Origin: CAWAWP01 sp963841205
GTDB lineage: Bacteria; Chloroflexota; Ktedonobacteria; Ktedonobacterales; JADMIN01
DNA: 64,000 nt
Reading direction: 5' to 3'
Assembly (NCBI GenBank): GCA_963841205.1
Contig: CAWJCH010000002.1
Coordinates: forward strand, 124,001-188,000
Made by a program: the position numbers and the translations under genes. The notes beneath the pieces are model-generated. The model saw only the letters and a program-made list of their open reading frames with translations. It did no database searches and was not told the DNA's origin. Shown in pieces: positions 8,754-16,030 of the stretch. Within the stretch, counting starts at the first letter, position 1. Every line of letters begins with the position of its first letter.

Positions 8754-9494
8754 GTGCAGAAAGTCGCTATTATTGCGGACATCCACGGCAATTTGCCTGC
8801 CCTCGATGCGGTGCTGGCGGAGATAGCGGAAGAGGATATTGAGCGGATCGTCTGTCTGGGTGATGTCATTGCACTCGGTGCGCAGCCACACGAAGTGCTC
8901 GCTCGGCTACGCGCGCTGGTGTGCCCTGTCGTGATGGGCAACACTGATGCCGACGTGCTCGCGGCTGACCCTAATGCGAGCACTCCAGGCGACGACTCGG
9001 GTAACGATGCCTACGACCGGTGGTGTGCCGCCCAACTTACGGACGATGATCGTGTATATCTGCGGAGCTTCCAACCGACCGTCAGTGTGTCGCTCGACAA
9101 CGGAGCCACACTGCTGTGCTATCACGGCTCGCCGCGCTCCTTTGACGAACGCATCACGGCTGAGACGTCCGATGAGGTGCTGCAGGAGATGCTGGCTGCG
9201 ACTCCTGCCCAACTCTACGCTGGGGGCCATACACATCAGCAATTCGTGCGTCGCCATCGAGATGTATTGGTGCTCAACCCAGGCACCGTCGGTTTTGCCA
9301 AGGATACCATCTTGCCCAGTGTGCCAATTGGCAATCCCAACTGGGCAGAATACGCTATCGTCGCCAGCGATGGTGTACAGTTCGACGTCTCGCTGCGCCG
9401 TGTGCGTTTCGACTTGGATGCGCTCTTCGCCGTCCTTGATGCTTCTGGCATCCCCCGCGACCAATGGCGCAGGGGCGATTGGCGGCGTGTCTAA
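8754..9494 (+). CDS. YfcE/MJ0936-type metallophosphoesterase
   Basis: A 246-residue calcineurin-like phosphoesterase. It starts at GTG 8754, with GGAG about 10 bases upstream. Metal-binding motifs are in order: D-x-H in IADIHGNLPAL (residues 8-18), GD in CLGDVIALG, GNTD in VMGNTDAD, and the C-terminal histidines in LCYHGSPRS and YAGGHTHQQF. The length fits the family, whose members hydrolyse phosphodiesters with Mn or another divalent metal; the substrate is unknown. It has no signal peptide and is cytoplasmic. It is flanked by mobile-element debris on both sides and probably has its own promoter. Confidence 0.85.
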   Translation: MQKVAIIADIHGNLPALDAVLAEIAEEDIERIVCLGDVIALGAQPHEVLARLRALVCPVVMGNTDADVLAADPNASTPGDDSGNDAYDRWCAAQLTDDDRVYLRSFQPTVSVSLDNGATLLCYHGSPRSFDERITAETSDEVLQEMLAATPAQLYAGGHTHQQFVRRHRDVLVLNPGTVGFAKDTILPSVPIGNPNWAEYAIVASDGVQFDVSLRRVRFDLDALFAVLDASGIPRDQWRRGDWRRV

Positions 9495-9520
9495 GCGCGT
9501 CGTTCCTCAAATGCGGTAGA

Positions 9521-9645
9521 TATACGGTGGTTGGTCAGGTTGGGAAAACGATCTGGAAAATTTGCCGATTCAGCCAACAGCAACCACTTGGCTCGATGTC
9601 CGATATTTTGAGCACTCTTCCCGAACTTGACCAACCACCGATATA
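9521..9645. repeat. 125-bp MITE-like inverted repeat element
   Basis: The ends at 9521-9547 and 9618-9645 are inverted copies sharing CGGTGGTTGGTCA, followed by GTT and GGGAA, with TA-rich outer borders. The interior has no gene. It abuts an IS630-type C-terminal remnant and may be a derivative of that element. Confidence 0.6.
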
Positions 9646-9865
9646 GGAGCGTTTGAGGCGACGCGGTGGTTTGGGGAGTCGCCTCCAGAGGAAGGGCGTC
9701 GGCCGCCGATTCCAATAGGAGACGCCCGCATGGAGCGCGTGGTCGACGTCGTCCGTACTCGCGCAGAGACGACCGGCGAGCGCCCGCTGGCGTAGGATCT
9801 TCCAGAAGCCCTCGATGAGGTTGAGCCAGGCAGCAGCCTTGGGCGGGGTGTACCCCAAGGCTTCG
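9640..9865 (-). pseudogene. IS630-type transposase C-terminal remnant
   Basis: On the minus strand a stretch of about 70 residues reads YTPPKAAAWLNLIEGFWKIL, then LAGRLCASTDDVDHAL and SYWNRRPTPFLWRR. This is the last third of an IS630-like DDE transposase, including the glutamate of NLIEGFW. The N-terminal two thirds are absent, and the frame runs on into the MITE without a natural stop. It differs from the IS630 copies at 2.5 and 11.0 kb, so it marks a third subtype. From here to 10047 nothing else is seen. Confidence 0.65.
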
Positions 9866-10047
9866 TCCATGGCAGCCGAAAGTGCATGGCAGGGGGTCTC
9901 GCATCCGTTGCAACTGCCCCGTTCTCGCCGTATAATTGCGTCACGCAAGTAGTGCCGAATTTATCAGGCTTTGCTGCTGGCGAACGGTGAAAAAGTACGT
10001 ACCTGCCTTCCAAGCAGGGCGTCACCAATCCAAGTGCCATTGAATAG

Positions 10048-10542
10048 CTATTTGAACTGACTCTGCCTTGCTTGGACACCTTCGACGCGGAAATAATGTT
10101 GACGCGCTTCGAATGGTAGTGTGGCGCTACGAAATTCGCCGCCGAGAGCGTCGATGCAGTAGGCGCGCAGCGCGACGATGCCGACGTACCCAGCCACCGC
10201 CAATGCCTCCGCTACGGATCCGGGTGCAAGCCAACAGGCACCCACCGTACGGACATGCAGCGAGCTCCCACTGAGGTTGTCGCCGCCGGAAGGCTCACAT
10301 GCTAAGCGGCGTCCATCGGGTGTCACAAGCCCAACCGACTCGATCTCGATATCGACTGCACCACGATTCACCACCCGGATCCATATGACCGGGGCAGCAT
10401 GTTGCCCTTCACCAAGCGTCCCGTAGGTGAGCGAGACGTCGAGGTCCGAACGCCGAGCACGCCAGCCCCAATAGGCTGTCCACCAGGACACCGCCAGGCC
10501 CAGCACCCCTACGGCGATGCCGATGGCCCCTTGCCAGTTCAT
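10048..10542 (-). CDS. small single-pass membrane protein
   Basis: A 164-residue protein starting MNWQGAIGIAVGVLGLAVSWWTAYWGWRARR. One N-terminal helix (residues 5-27) is followed by a basic stop-transfer, so the C-terminal 130 residues may be cytoplasmic. That part reads like a beta-rich domain (PVIWIRVVNRGAVDIEIESVGLV, LAPGSVAEALAV). The family was not recognised; it resembles the N-terminal region of many small proteins that sense or modify membranes. It lies 58 bp downstream of the mutasome-type small protein on the same strand and may be cotranscribed with it. Confidence 0.55.
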   Translation of the reverse strand: MNWQGAIGIAVGVLGLAVSWWTAYWGWRARRSDLDVSLTYGTLGEGQHAAPVIWIRVVNRGAVDIEIESVGLVTPDGRRLACEPSGGDNLSGSSLHVRTVGACWLAPGSVAEALAVAGYVGIVALRAYCIDALGGEFRSATLPFEARQHYFRVEGVQARQSQFK

Positions 10543-10600
10543 CCAATCAGCCCTCCCTGTCTGTGCCGCCGGTCACTCTTCCTGGGACCGTCTGCCAAGG

Positions 10601-10870
10601 CTATTCCTGCAAAGCATCCAGCACCCAAAGGCCACCCACCGAATCGAAATACAAGTCAAACACGCGCTGGTCAGGACATCGCACGCGATAATACTGCCGC
10701 TCACTCGAGGCCGGAAGGTGCGTTGATCGACCAACTCCCCACCATCGACCGCGCAGGCGCCACGTCGATAGAACCTCATTGATAGGGTAATCGACGTTAT
10801 TCCAGCGAAAGTGAACCGGCGATCCACCTCGCAGCCAGACGTGTATGGGCTTGCCGTAGCGCTGTGCCAT
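10601..10870 (-). CDS. DUF6504-like protein, solo paralogue
   Basis: An 89-residue protein starting MAQRYGKPIHVWL. It is clearly paralogous to the middle gene of the mutasome operon at 20632-20925: both share RYG-PI-V at the N-terminus, W-N-V/Y, a central LS-WRLR-RWW, RQYYRVRC or RHYYRVRC, and a C-terminal D-W-LD. I recall this small family as DUF6504, found next to Y-family polymerases in high-GC bacteria; that name should be checked. Here no polymerase gene is adjacent. GGGAGGG sits about 9 bases upstream of ATG 10870, and a 20-bp imperfect palindrome lies 20 bases upstream, so it is probably the first gene of a regulated unit. Confidence 0.7.
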   Translation of the reverse strand: MAQRYGKPIHVWLRGGSPVHFRWNNVDYPINEVLSTWRLRGRWWGVGRSTHLPASSERQYYRVRCPDQRVFDLYFDSVGGLWVLDALQE

Positions 10871-10890
10871 CGTGCGACCCTCCCGTGTTG

Positions 10891-10910
10891 ATTAGATAAA
10901 TTGTTCTAAT
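10891..10910. promoter_or_regulatory. palindromic operator candidate
   Basis: ATTAGATAAATTGTTCTAAT is a 20-bp near-palindrome with perfect 6-bp outer arms and a perfect AATT centre. It is AT-rich in a GC-rich genome and placed directly upstream of the 10870 start. It contains a GAAC half-site when read on the minus strand but does not match the full GAAC-N4-GTTC SOS box. Confidence 0.5.
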
Positions 10911-11029
10911 TGCATAGTATCATTCTAGCAACCAGAGCACAAGGATGGTGCGAGATACTCGGACAATTCATGAGGAAGTCGAGGGGGGAGTTGAGGGTGC
11001 TTGAGGGGATCCGTGGCGTTCAGGCTTTA

Positions 11030-12044
11030 TAGAGCAACTTGCGGGAAGATAGGCAAGGCACGGATACTGCGGAGCGGAGAGGCATGCGAGCCTATTCGAG
11101 CGACCTGCGCGAGCGCGTGGTCCGGGTGGTGGCCGAGGGTCGGCCCATGCGAGAAGCTGCCCGGCGTTTTGGGGTGAGTGTGTCCGCGGTCAAGCGGTAC
11201 GTGGTGCGGCAGCAGCAGACCGGGTCGCTGGCGCCCACGCCCATTCCCGGCTGCCCGCGGCAGATTGGCCCGGAGCAGGAGGCCCTCCTGCGGGCACGGC
11301 TGGAAGCGGAACCAGATGCGACCGTGTTAGAGCACGGTGCCTGGTGGGCCGAGCACCAGGGGCAGCACCTGAGCGAGGCGACGCTGTGGCGGGCGCTGCG
11401 CCGCTTGGGCTGGACGCAGAAAAAAAGTCACTGGCAGCCAGCGAGCGCGACGAGGAGGCGCGGGCGGCGTGGCGCGCGGCCATCGCCCGGCGGCATCCCG
11501 AGGACTTCGTCTTCGTCGACGAGAGCGGCACCCACACCGCCTTGACCCGGCTCTACGGCTGGGCACCCCATGACCGGCGGGCGAGCGGATCCGTGCCGCG
11601 CAACCAGAACCACGGCAAGAACACGACGCTGGTGGCGGCGTTGACGCCCGACGGCCTGCGCGTGCCCTGGATGGTCGAGGGGGCGATGGATACGGCGACC
11701 TTCGAGTGGTACATCATGGAGGAGTTGGGGCCGACGCTGCGGCCGGGGCAGGTGGTCGTGCTGGATAATGTGAGCGTCCACAAGGCCGCCAGCATTCGCC
11801 GGGCCTTCGCGGCACGCCACTGCGAGCTGCTCTTCCTGCCGCCCTACGCGCCCGACTGCACGCCGATCGAGCAGGCGTTCTCCAAGATCAAGGCCATCCT
11901 GCGCGGGCTCGGCGCCCGCACCCGCGAGGCGTTAGTGGAGGCGATGCACGTGGCGGTCGGCGCGATCACCCCCGATGATGCGGCGGCGTGGTTCGCCCAC
12001 GCCGGCTACACCCTGCCCGCTCAAGCAACTTGAAAGTTGCTCTA
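11030..12044 (+). mobile_element. complete IS630-family element
   Basis: The ends GAGCAACTT (11032-11040) and AAGTTGCTC (12034-12042) are perfect 9-bp inverted repeats, each bordered by TA as expected for the TA target of IS630. Length is about 1.01 kb. The transposase fills the element. All visible catalytic motifs are present once the A7 frameshift is allowed, so it may be active. Confidence 0.85.
11084..12033 (+). CDS. IS630 transposase made by -1 frameshift
   Basis: The first frame starts MRAYSSDLRERVVRVVAEG at 11084 and carries the helix-turn-helix. The second frame carries the DDE domain: FVFVDESGTHTAL, VVVLDNVSVHKA and CTPIEQAFSKIKAIL. They overlap at a run of seven A (11420-11426) within GCAGAAAAAAAGTC. 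A -1 shift there gives continuous homology (GWTQKKSLAASERDEE). Several IS630 relatives are known to use programmed frameshifting or slippage on A-runs to join OrfA and OrfB, so this is more likely programmed than a defect. The fused product is about 316 residues, the normal size. Confidence 0.8.
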
Positions 12045-12187
12045 GAACATGCTTTCCGTCATCGCAAGGGCGGATCGGCGGCGGCGCAAGAAGTCATGAG
12101 TGGAGGTGTCCGTGGTTGGCCGGCGTTGGGCGGAGCTGGGGGCAACCGCGACGGACGGGAGCCACGCGCGTTCGCCGGGCGGGGCGC

Positions 12188-13442
12188 CAGGGTCTTTTCA
12201 TGCTAGATCAATGCCCATGAGTGCCAGCGCGTGGCGGGGATACCTGGCCTGCCGGCGGAGAGCGGCGGCAATATTCGTAACGCCGTGTTGCCGCAGCAGA
12301 TTGAGGGCGGCGTTGCGACAGGCCGCGAGATTGGCGGGCGCGCGGCCCGAGCGGACCTGGCAGGTGTCTTCCCCCAGCGTCACCTCGCGGACGTAGGGCA
12401 ACCCATTCTCAATCTGCCAGTGGCCGCGCCACAGTTGCTCCAGCCGGGCGGCATCCGCCTGCTCAGGGGGCACGCTGGTGAGAGCATAGGACCACTCCTC
12501 GCGCGTGGCGCCCAACTGGGCGCCGCTCACGTCCTCGACTTCGCGGCGGATGCGACAGACCTGCGCGAGGCCCGGCCAGCCGGCAATCGTGCCCGCCTCT
12601 CCCGCCTCAGCATCCAAGCGTTCTGGTTGGGCAAGATAGCTGACCACCTCGGTCGAGCATTCCAGGGTGCGCCGCTCCTCCCGGTCGCCATGGCGCTTGC
12701 CCGCGACCACCACCCGCTGGCGCGGCGTCCACGGATCGGCGAAACTCAGCGCGACGGCCGCCAGGGTCAGCGGCTGGTTCTGCTTCAGGACGACAAAGTA
12801 GTGCCCCCTTTTCGCACGATCTGGCGGCAGAGGGCCCGCGTGGCCAGGAGCGCGTCACCGGTCACCACCCGCCCCGCCAACAGTCGCGCCGGCAACGCCG
12901 CCAGCACGGCCTGCACCCCAGCCAATTCGTGCCCTTTGCCCACCGTTTCCGCCTCCGCCAGCACCACCCGCGTCTGGTGGGCGTAGGCCGCGACCAAGGG
13001 CACACCGGGGATCTCCTCGCCGTGCAGGCCGCGCAGCGTCTTGCCGTCAATCGCCAGCGCCTCGTCCGGCTGCAGCCCTTGCGCGACAAACCAGTGGCCC
13101 AGCACCCGCTCGAAGGCGGCGTGGTCCAGGCGGCGAAACGCTCGATGCCGCGTCGCCACACTTGGTCCCCGCTCCGCCCGCAACCCCAGCGCGACGCGGA
13201 TCTCGGGATCGCACTCCCGTCCCCATTGACTGATGGCGTACAGGCTGCGGCTCCCACACAACAGCGCGCAGACCGCCAGCGCCAGCATCCCGTCGAGGTG
13301 ATGCACCCGGCCTTGGCCACGTCGTACATCGGGCAACGTCTGCAGTGCCGCCCGCAGAGACCCCTCTGGCGCCATCTGGCGCCCGTCTGGCTTGTTCATG
13401 CGGCGCAGTTTACTTGATCTGCCTTAGCATGAAAAGGCCCTG
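12188..13442 (-). mobile_element. ISAs1-family element with 10-bp target duplication
   Basis: The left end CAGGGTCTTTTCATGCTA (12188-12205) and right end TAGCATGAAAAGGCCCTG (13425-13442) are inverted repeats with one mismatch. The 10 bases just outside, GGCGGGGCGC, are identical at 12178-12187 and 13443-13452. This is the size of duplication ISAs1 elements make. The perfect duplication indicates a recent insertion. The element is 1255 bp. Confidence 0.92.
12198..13399 (-). pseudogene. ISAs1 transposase with one frameshift
   Basis: The N-terminal part (12785-13399) starts MNKPDGRQMAPEGSL and carries the ISAs1 N-terminal domain and the first aspartate in ALAIDGKTLRG, plus VVTGDALLAT. It stops at VRKGGTTLSS. 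The rest (12198-12713) continues in another frame from VVLKQNQPLTL through YALTSVPPEQADA and WQIENGLPYVRE, which holds the glutamate. The break is a one-base change in an AAAAGGGGG run near 12805. Because the element looks freshly inserted, this could be a recent loss, a homopolymer sequencing error or, less likely, a recoding site. Confidence 0.8.
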
Positions 13443-13532
13443 GGCGGGGCGCACGGCCTGATTTTCAAGCACGGCGCACTCGGCTATACTTGCCCTCAAG
13501 GTGATGGCTGCACTCTGCACGGGAGGCACGAC

Positions 13533-13883
13533 ATGCGGGGTATCTCGGCGCGCGCCGTGGCAATCGCGCTCGCGGTGGTCGCGCTGGCGGCATTCCTGCT
13601 CTGGGGCGCCACGCAGCCGTGGGCGGCGGACCACTTCGGCTATGCCCTCTCCGGACCGAACGGGCTCCCCGACCACATCACCTACGGCGGCCTGCGCTAC
13701 GACAACCTCACCGGCGCGGCCCATCGCTTGACCCAGGCGAAGCTGCTGTCCGAGAACGTTTGGCCGCTGAAGCAGGTCGGCACGATCCCGACCCTCTTCG
13801 GCGCCTCGCACGCGATCTACGCCCTGGCGAACGATCCCGGCGCGATCGGCGTCTCGGTGGGCTATACGCCCCTCGACTTCTAG
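13533..13883 (+). CDS. small exported protein
   Basis: A 116-residue protein from ATG 13533, with GGGAGG 7 bases upstream. Residues 6-30 (ARAVAIALAVVALAAFLLWGAT) are a signal peptide or anchor helix, and the rest is a small soluble domain beginning PWAADHFGYALSGPNGLPDHITYGGLRYDNL. No family was recognised. Its promoter region lies directly at the right edge of the ISAs1 insertion, which may have separated it from former upstream neighbours. Confidence 0.6.
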   Translation: MRGISARAVAIALAVVALAAFLLWGATQPWAADHFGYALSGPNGLPDHITYGGLRYDNLTGAAHRLTQAKLLSENVWPLKQVGTIPTLFGASHAIYALANDPGAIGVSVGYTPLDF

Positions 13884-14006
13884 GTCTCCACCGACGACGG
13901 CGCCTATTGCCTCTACGAGCGCGGCGGCGGGTCGTAGCGGGAACACGGCGTCACGCGAGCCGCGCCTCCATATCCCTGCGCCACGAAGCAGCGGCGACAC
14001 AAACGA

Positions 14007-14055
14007 AAGACGTCGCGCCCTATCCGCGGCCTCCCACGGAAGAGTGCGACGTCTT
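14007..14055. terminator. hairpin, possible bidirectional terminator
   Basis: Perfect 10-bp arms AAGACGTCGC (14007-14016) and GCGACGTCTT (14046-14055) enclose a 29-base loop containing CCGCGGCCTCCCACG. The loop is shared with the hairpin at 14221-14263. It follows the small exported protein gene. Confidence 0.45.
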
Positions 14056-14220
14056 CTGCTCTCTAGTATAGTACATATGTTCTATACGCGCAAGTTCATG
14101 CGACAAGTGGCCTATGTGGTCGAGCGGCGAGCGCGAGGAACGCTCTCAGCGCCTCGTCTCTGCACGTGATCCGCGGTGGCCTGAAGGCCGCGAGCCACCT
14201 CAAGCCTGCTGCAAACAAAG

Positions 14221-14263
14221 ACGCCACGTCCCTCCCGCGGCCTCCCACGATCGGACGTGGCGT
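14221..14263. terminator. hairpin with T-tract on both strands
   Basis: Arms ACGCCACGTCC (14221-14231) and GGACGTGGCGT (14253-14263) are perfectly complementary and are followed by TTTT on the plus strand and by TCTTTGTTT on the minus strand. This is the form of a bidirectional rho-independent terminator. The loop again contains CCGCGGCCTCCCACG. Confidence 0.55.
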
Positions 14264-14490
14264 TTTGCCGCGCCGCGAAGCGAGAGGCTCCGCATGCGCT
14301 ATCTTTTCGGACGCGCCTGACCACTCGATAGCAACGCGCCATGACTCTTGGTACCCAAGGCAGCGGCGCGCCAGCGCGCGACTATGGAACACTTCTTGCT
14401 CGCTTCTCGTGGCCGAGTTTGACACCTCTGTCCCCAAATTTGACCCGTAATGCGTTCTACTAACAGGTACGCCGGAACGGAGGATCAACC

Positions 14491-16002
14491 ATGTCAGGGA
14501 TCGCGAATCACACAGACCACACTCGCCGCCGGCGTCCCAACGGGCGCGCCGCGCTCGTCGCCTGCACGCTGCTGCTCACCGTCGCTTCCTCCGCGCTCGT
14601 CTTCCTCGCCCCCTCCACCTCCGCCGCGCCCATATCCTCTGCCGCCGAGACACGCTACGGGCCTGACCTCGCCAGCGTCCAGCGGGCGATAGACGTCTCG
14701 CAGTGGCCACAGCAGGACCACATCTGGTGCGGCCTTGCCGCGATGGATGCCATCATCAACTGGCGCAAACCGACCGTCTCACAGCACGCCCTCGCGGCCT
14801 GGCTCGATACCTCCGCCGCGCAGAGCGACTGGGGCACACCCAACAAGAATGCCGCGATTGCCTGGGGTCCCGCCTTCAAAGCTGACATCTCGCGCGACGT
14901 CGGCACCGATCCGCGCTCCATCGCCGCGGGGCAATCGCTGCTCGCCGGTGGCTCGTATCACGCCGTCGTCGGCCGCGCCGGCCCGCAAGACGCTACGATG
15001 CACCTCATCGCCGATCTCGTCCGCACGCAGCAGCCAATACATGCCATCGTCTTCAACGGCGGTCACTCCGTGGTGATCAGCGGCGTGCGCGCCACCGCCG
15101 ACCCCATCGCGCATCCAGAGAGCATCACCGCGCTGGAGGTCTGGGACCCCGGCTTTGGCATCCAGAACGGCAACATCCAGGCCGCCCAGATGACCCTCGT
15201 GCCCCTCAGTGAGTGGTATAGCAACCACTATTACTGGTCGAGCCCCTACGACGAAGACTACCACGGCACCATCGCCCAGGACCCCGACCCCTCCATCGGC
15301 CCCTACACATACGACCCCGCACAGGGTCTCACTCATCACCTCTGGGTCGGCAATTACGTGTACTTCCGCCCGGATCTGCCCACTGACCCAGCGGCAAAGG
15401 TTAGCGTAGACTGGGAGTTCAACCAGGCGGGTGCGCTGATCGCCGGAGCCAACGGCGAATATCCGCAGGAGTGGACCGGCACGGTCGTCGCGCTCGACAG
15501 CGACCGCGTGATCCGCGGCCCAAGCGCCAACCCGCAACCCACGACCACCGGCCCAGCGCCAAAGTCCGCCAGTCAGCCGATCTGGACGTGTACGGCCAGT
15601 TGGTGCAGCCTGCTCGACATCGAGCACTGGTGGCTCCTCGGCGGGCCCCTCGTCGTCGTCGCCGGGCTCGTCCTCCTGCTGGCGATGCGCGCCGAGATGC
15701 GCACCACTCGCGCCGGCTCGCGTCGGGCGAAGAAAGCCAACAAGAAGGCCGCGCGCAAGGCCGCCAGGAAAGCGGCGCGCCGGGACGCATGGGCCGAGCT
15801 CCTCCGGCGGAGACCGCCCGCGCCGCCCGCCTCGCACATCTGGGACGACCTGCCCGACGAGACGTATCCCGCCGGACCGCTGCTGCCGCCCAGCGCGCCG
15901 GCGTCGCCGCGAGCCCAGCACCCACGTTACACCACCGCACGCCTGCCCCTGGGCCGCGACGACGAGCACTCGCCAGCGCGCGATAACATTAGCGCGCGAT
16001 AA
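14491..16002 (+). CDS. membrane-anchored C39-like cysteine peptidase
   Basis: A 503-residue protein with an upstream CGGAGG and start ATG 14491. Residues 22-48 form a signal peptide. A papain-like domain follows: catalytic Cys in HIWCGLAAMDAII (about residue 93), His in GGHSVVISGV and Asp in LEVWDPGFG. This is the C39/C39-like order, with Gln of the oxyanion hole possibly in PQQD. A helix near residues 378-398 (WWLLGGPLVVVAGLVLLLAM) and a long Lys/Arg-rich cytoplasmic tail follow, so the peptidase faces outward. Substrates are unknown; bacteriocin-type leader cleavage is the classic C39 role, but no transporter domain is present. It converges with the Lgt-like gene. Confidence 0.75.
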   Translation: MSGIANHTDHTRRRRPNGRAALVACTLLLTVASSALVFLAPSTSAAPISSAAETRYGPDLASVQRAIDVSQWPQQDHIWCGLAAMDAIINWRKPTVSQHALAAWLDTSAAQSDWGTPNKNAAIAWGPAFKADISRDVGTDPRSIAAGQSLLAGGSYHAVVGRAGPQDATMHLIADLVRTQQPIHAIVFNGGHSVVISGVRATADPIAHPESITALEVWDPGFGIQNGNIQAAQMTLVPLSEWYSNHYYWSSPYDEDYHGTIAQDPDPSIGPYTYDPAQGLTHHLWVGNYVYFRPDLPTDPAAKVSVDWEFNQAGALIAGANGEYPQEWTGTVVALDSDRVIRGPSANPQPTTTGPAPKSASQPIWTCTASWCSLLDIEHWWLLGGPLVVVAGLVLLLAMRAEMRTTRAGSRRAKKANKKAARKAARKAARRDAWAELLRRRPPAPPASHIWDDLPDETYPAGPLLPPSAPASPRAQHPRYTTARLPLGRDDEHSPARDNISAR

Positions 16003-16030
16003 CACTAGCGCGCGATAACACTAGCGCGCG
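15975..16030. repeat. 16-bp tandem repeat across two stop codons
   Basis: Three and a half copies of AGCGCGCGATAACA(T/C)T lie end to end (15975-15990, 15991-16006, 16007-16022, partial to 16030). The repeat encodes the last residues of the C39-like protein and the last residues and stop of the convergent Lgt-like gene. Expansion or contraction would alter the protein ends slightly and the transcription overlap. Confidence 0.8.

Larger units (their letters stand above)
13884..14490. other. intergenic region with two related hairpins
   Basis: About 600 bp without a supportable gene. It holds the two hairpins listed separately and, at 14070-14081, GTACATATGTTC, one base from the GAAC-N4-GTTC type SOS box. 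That site is 400 bp from the next gene, so its meaning is unclear. Confidence 0.6.

Noticed and set aside
8564..8842. Plus-strand frame MLDNVSIALTLHGHMPPLMQ
   Set aside because: It overlaps the phosphoesterase start in another frame and its second half is clearly that gene's shadow.
14070..14081. GTACATATGTTC as an SOS box
   Set aside because: One mismatch only, but the nearest gene is 400 bp away and is not a repair gene, so no function is claimed.
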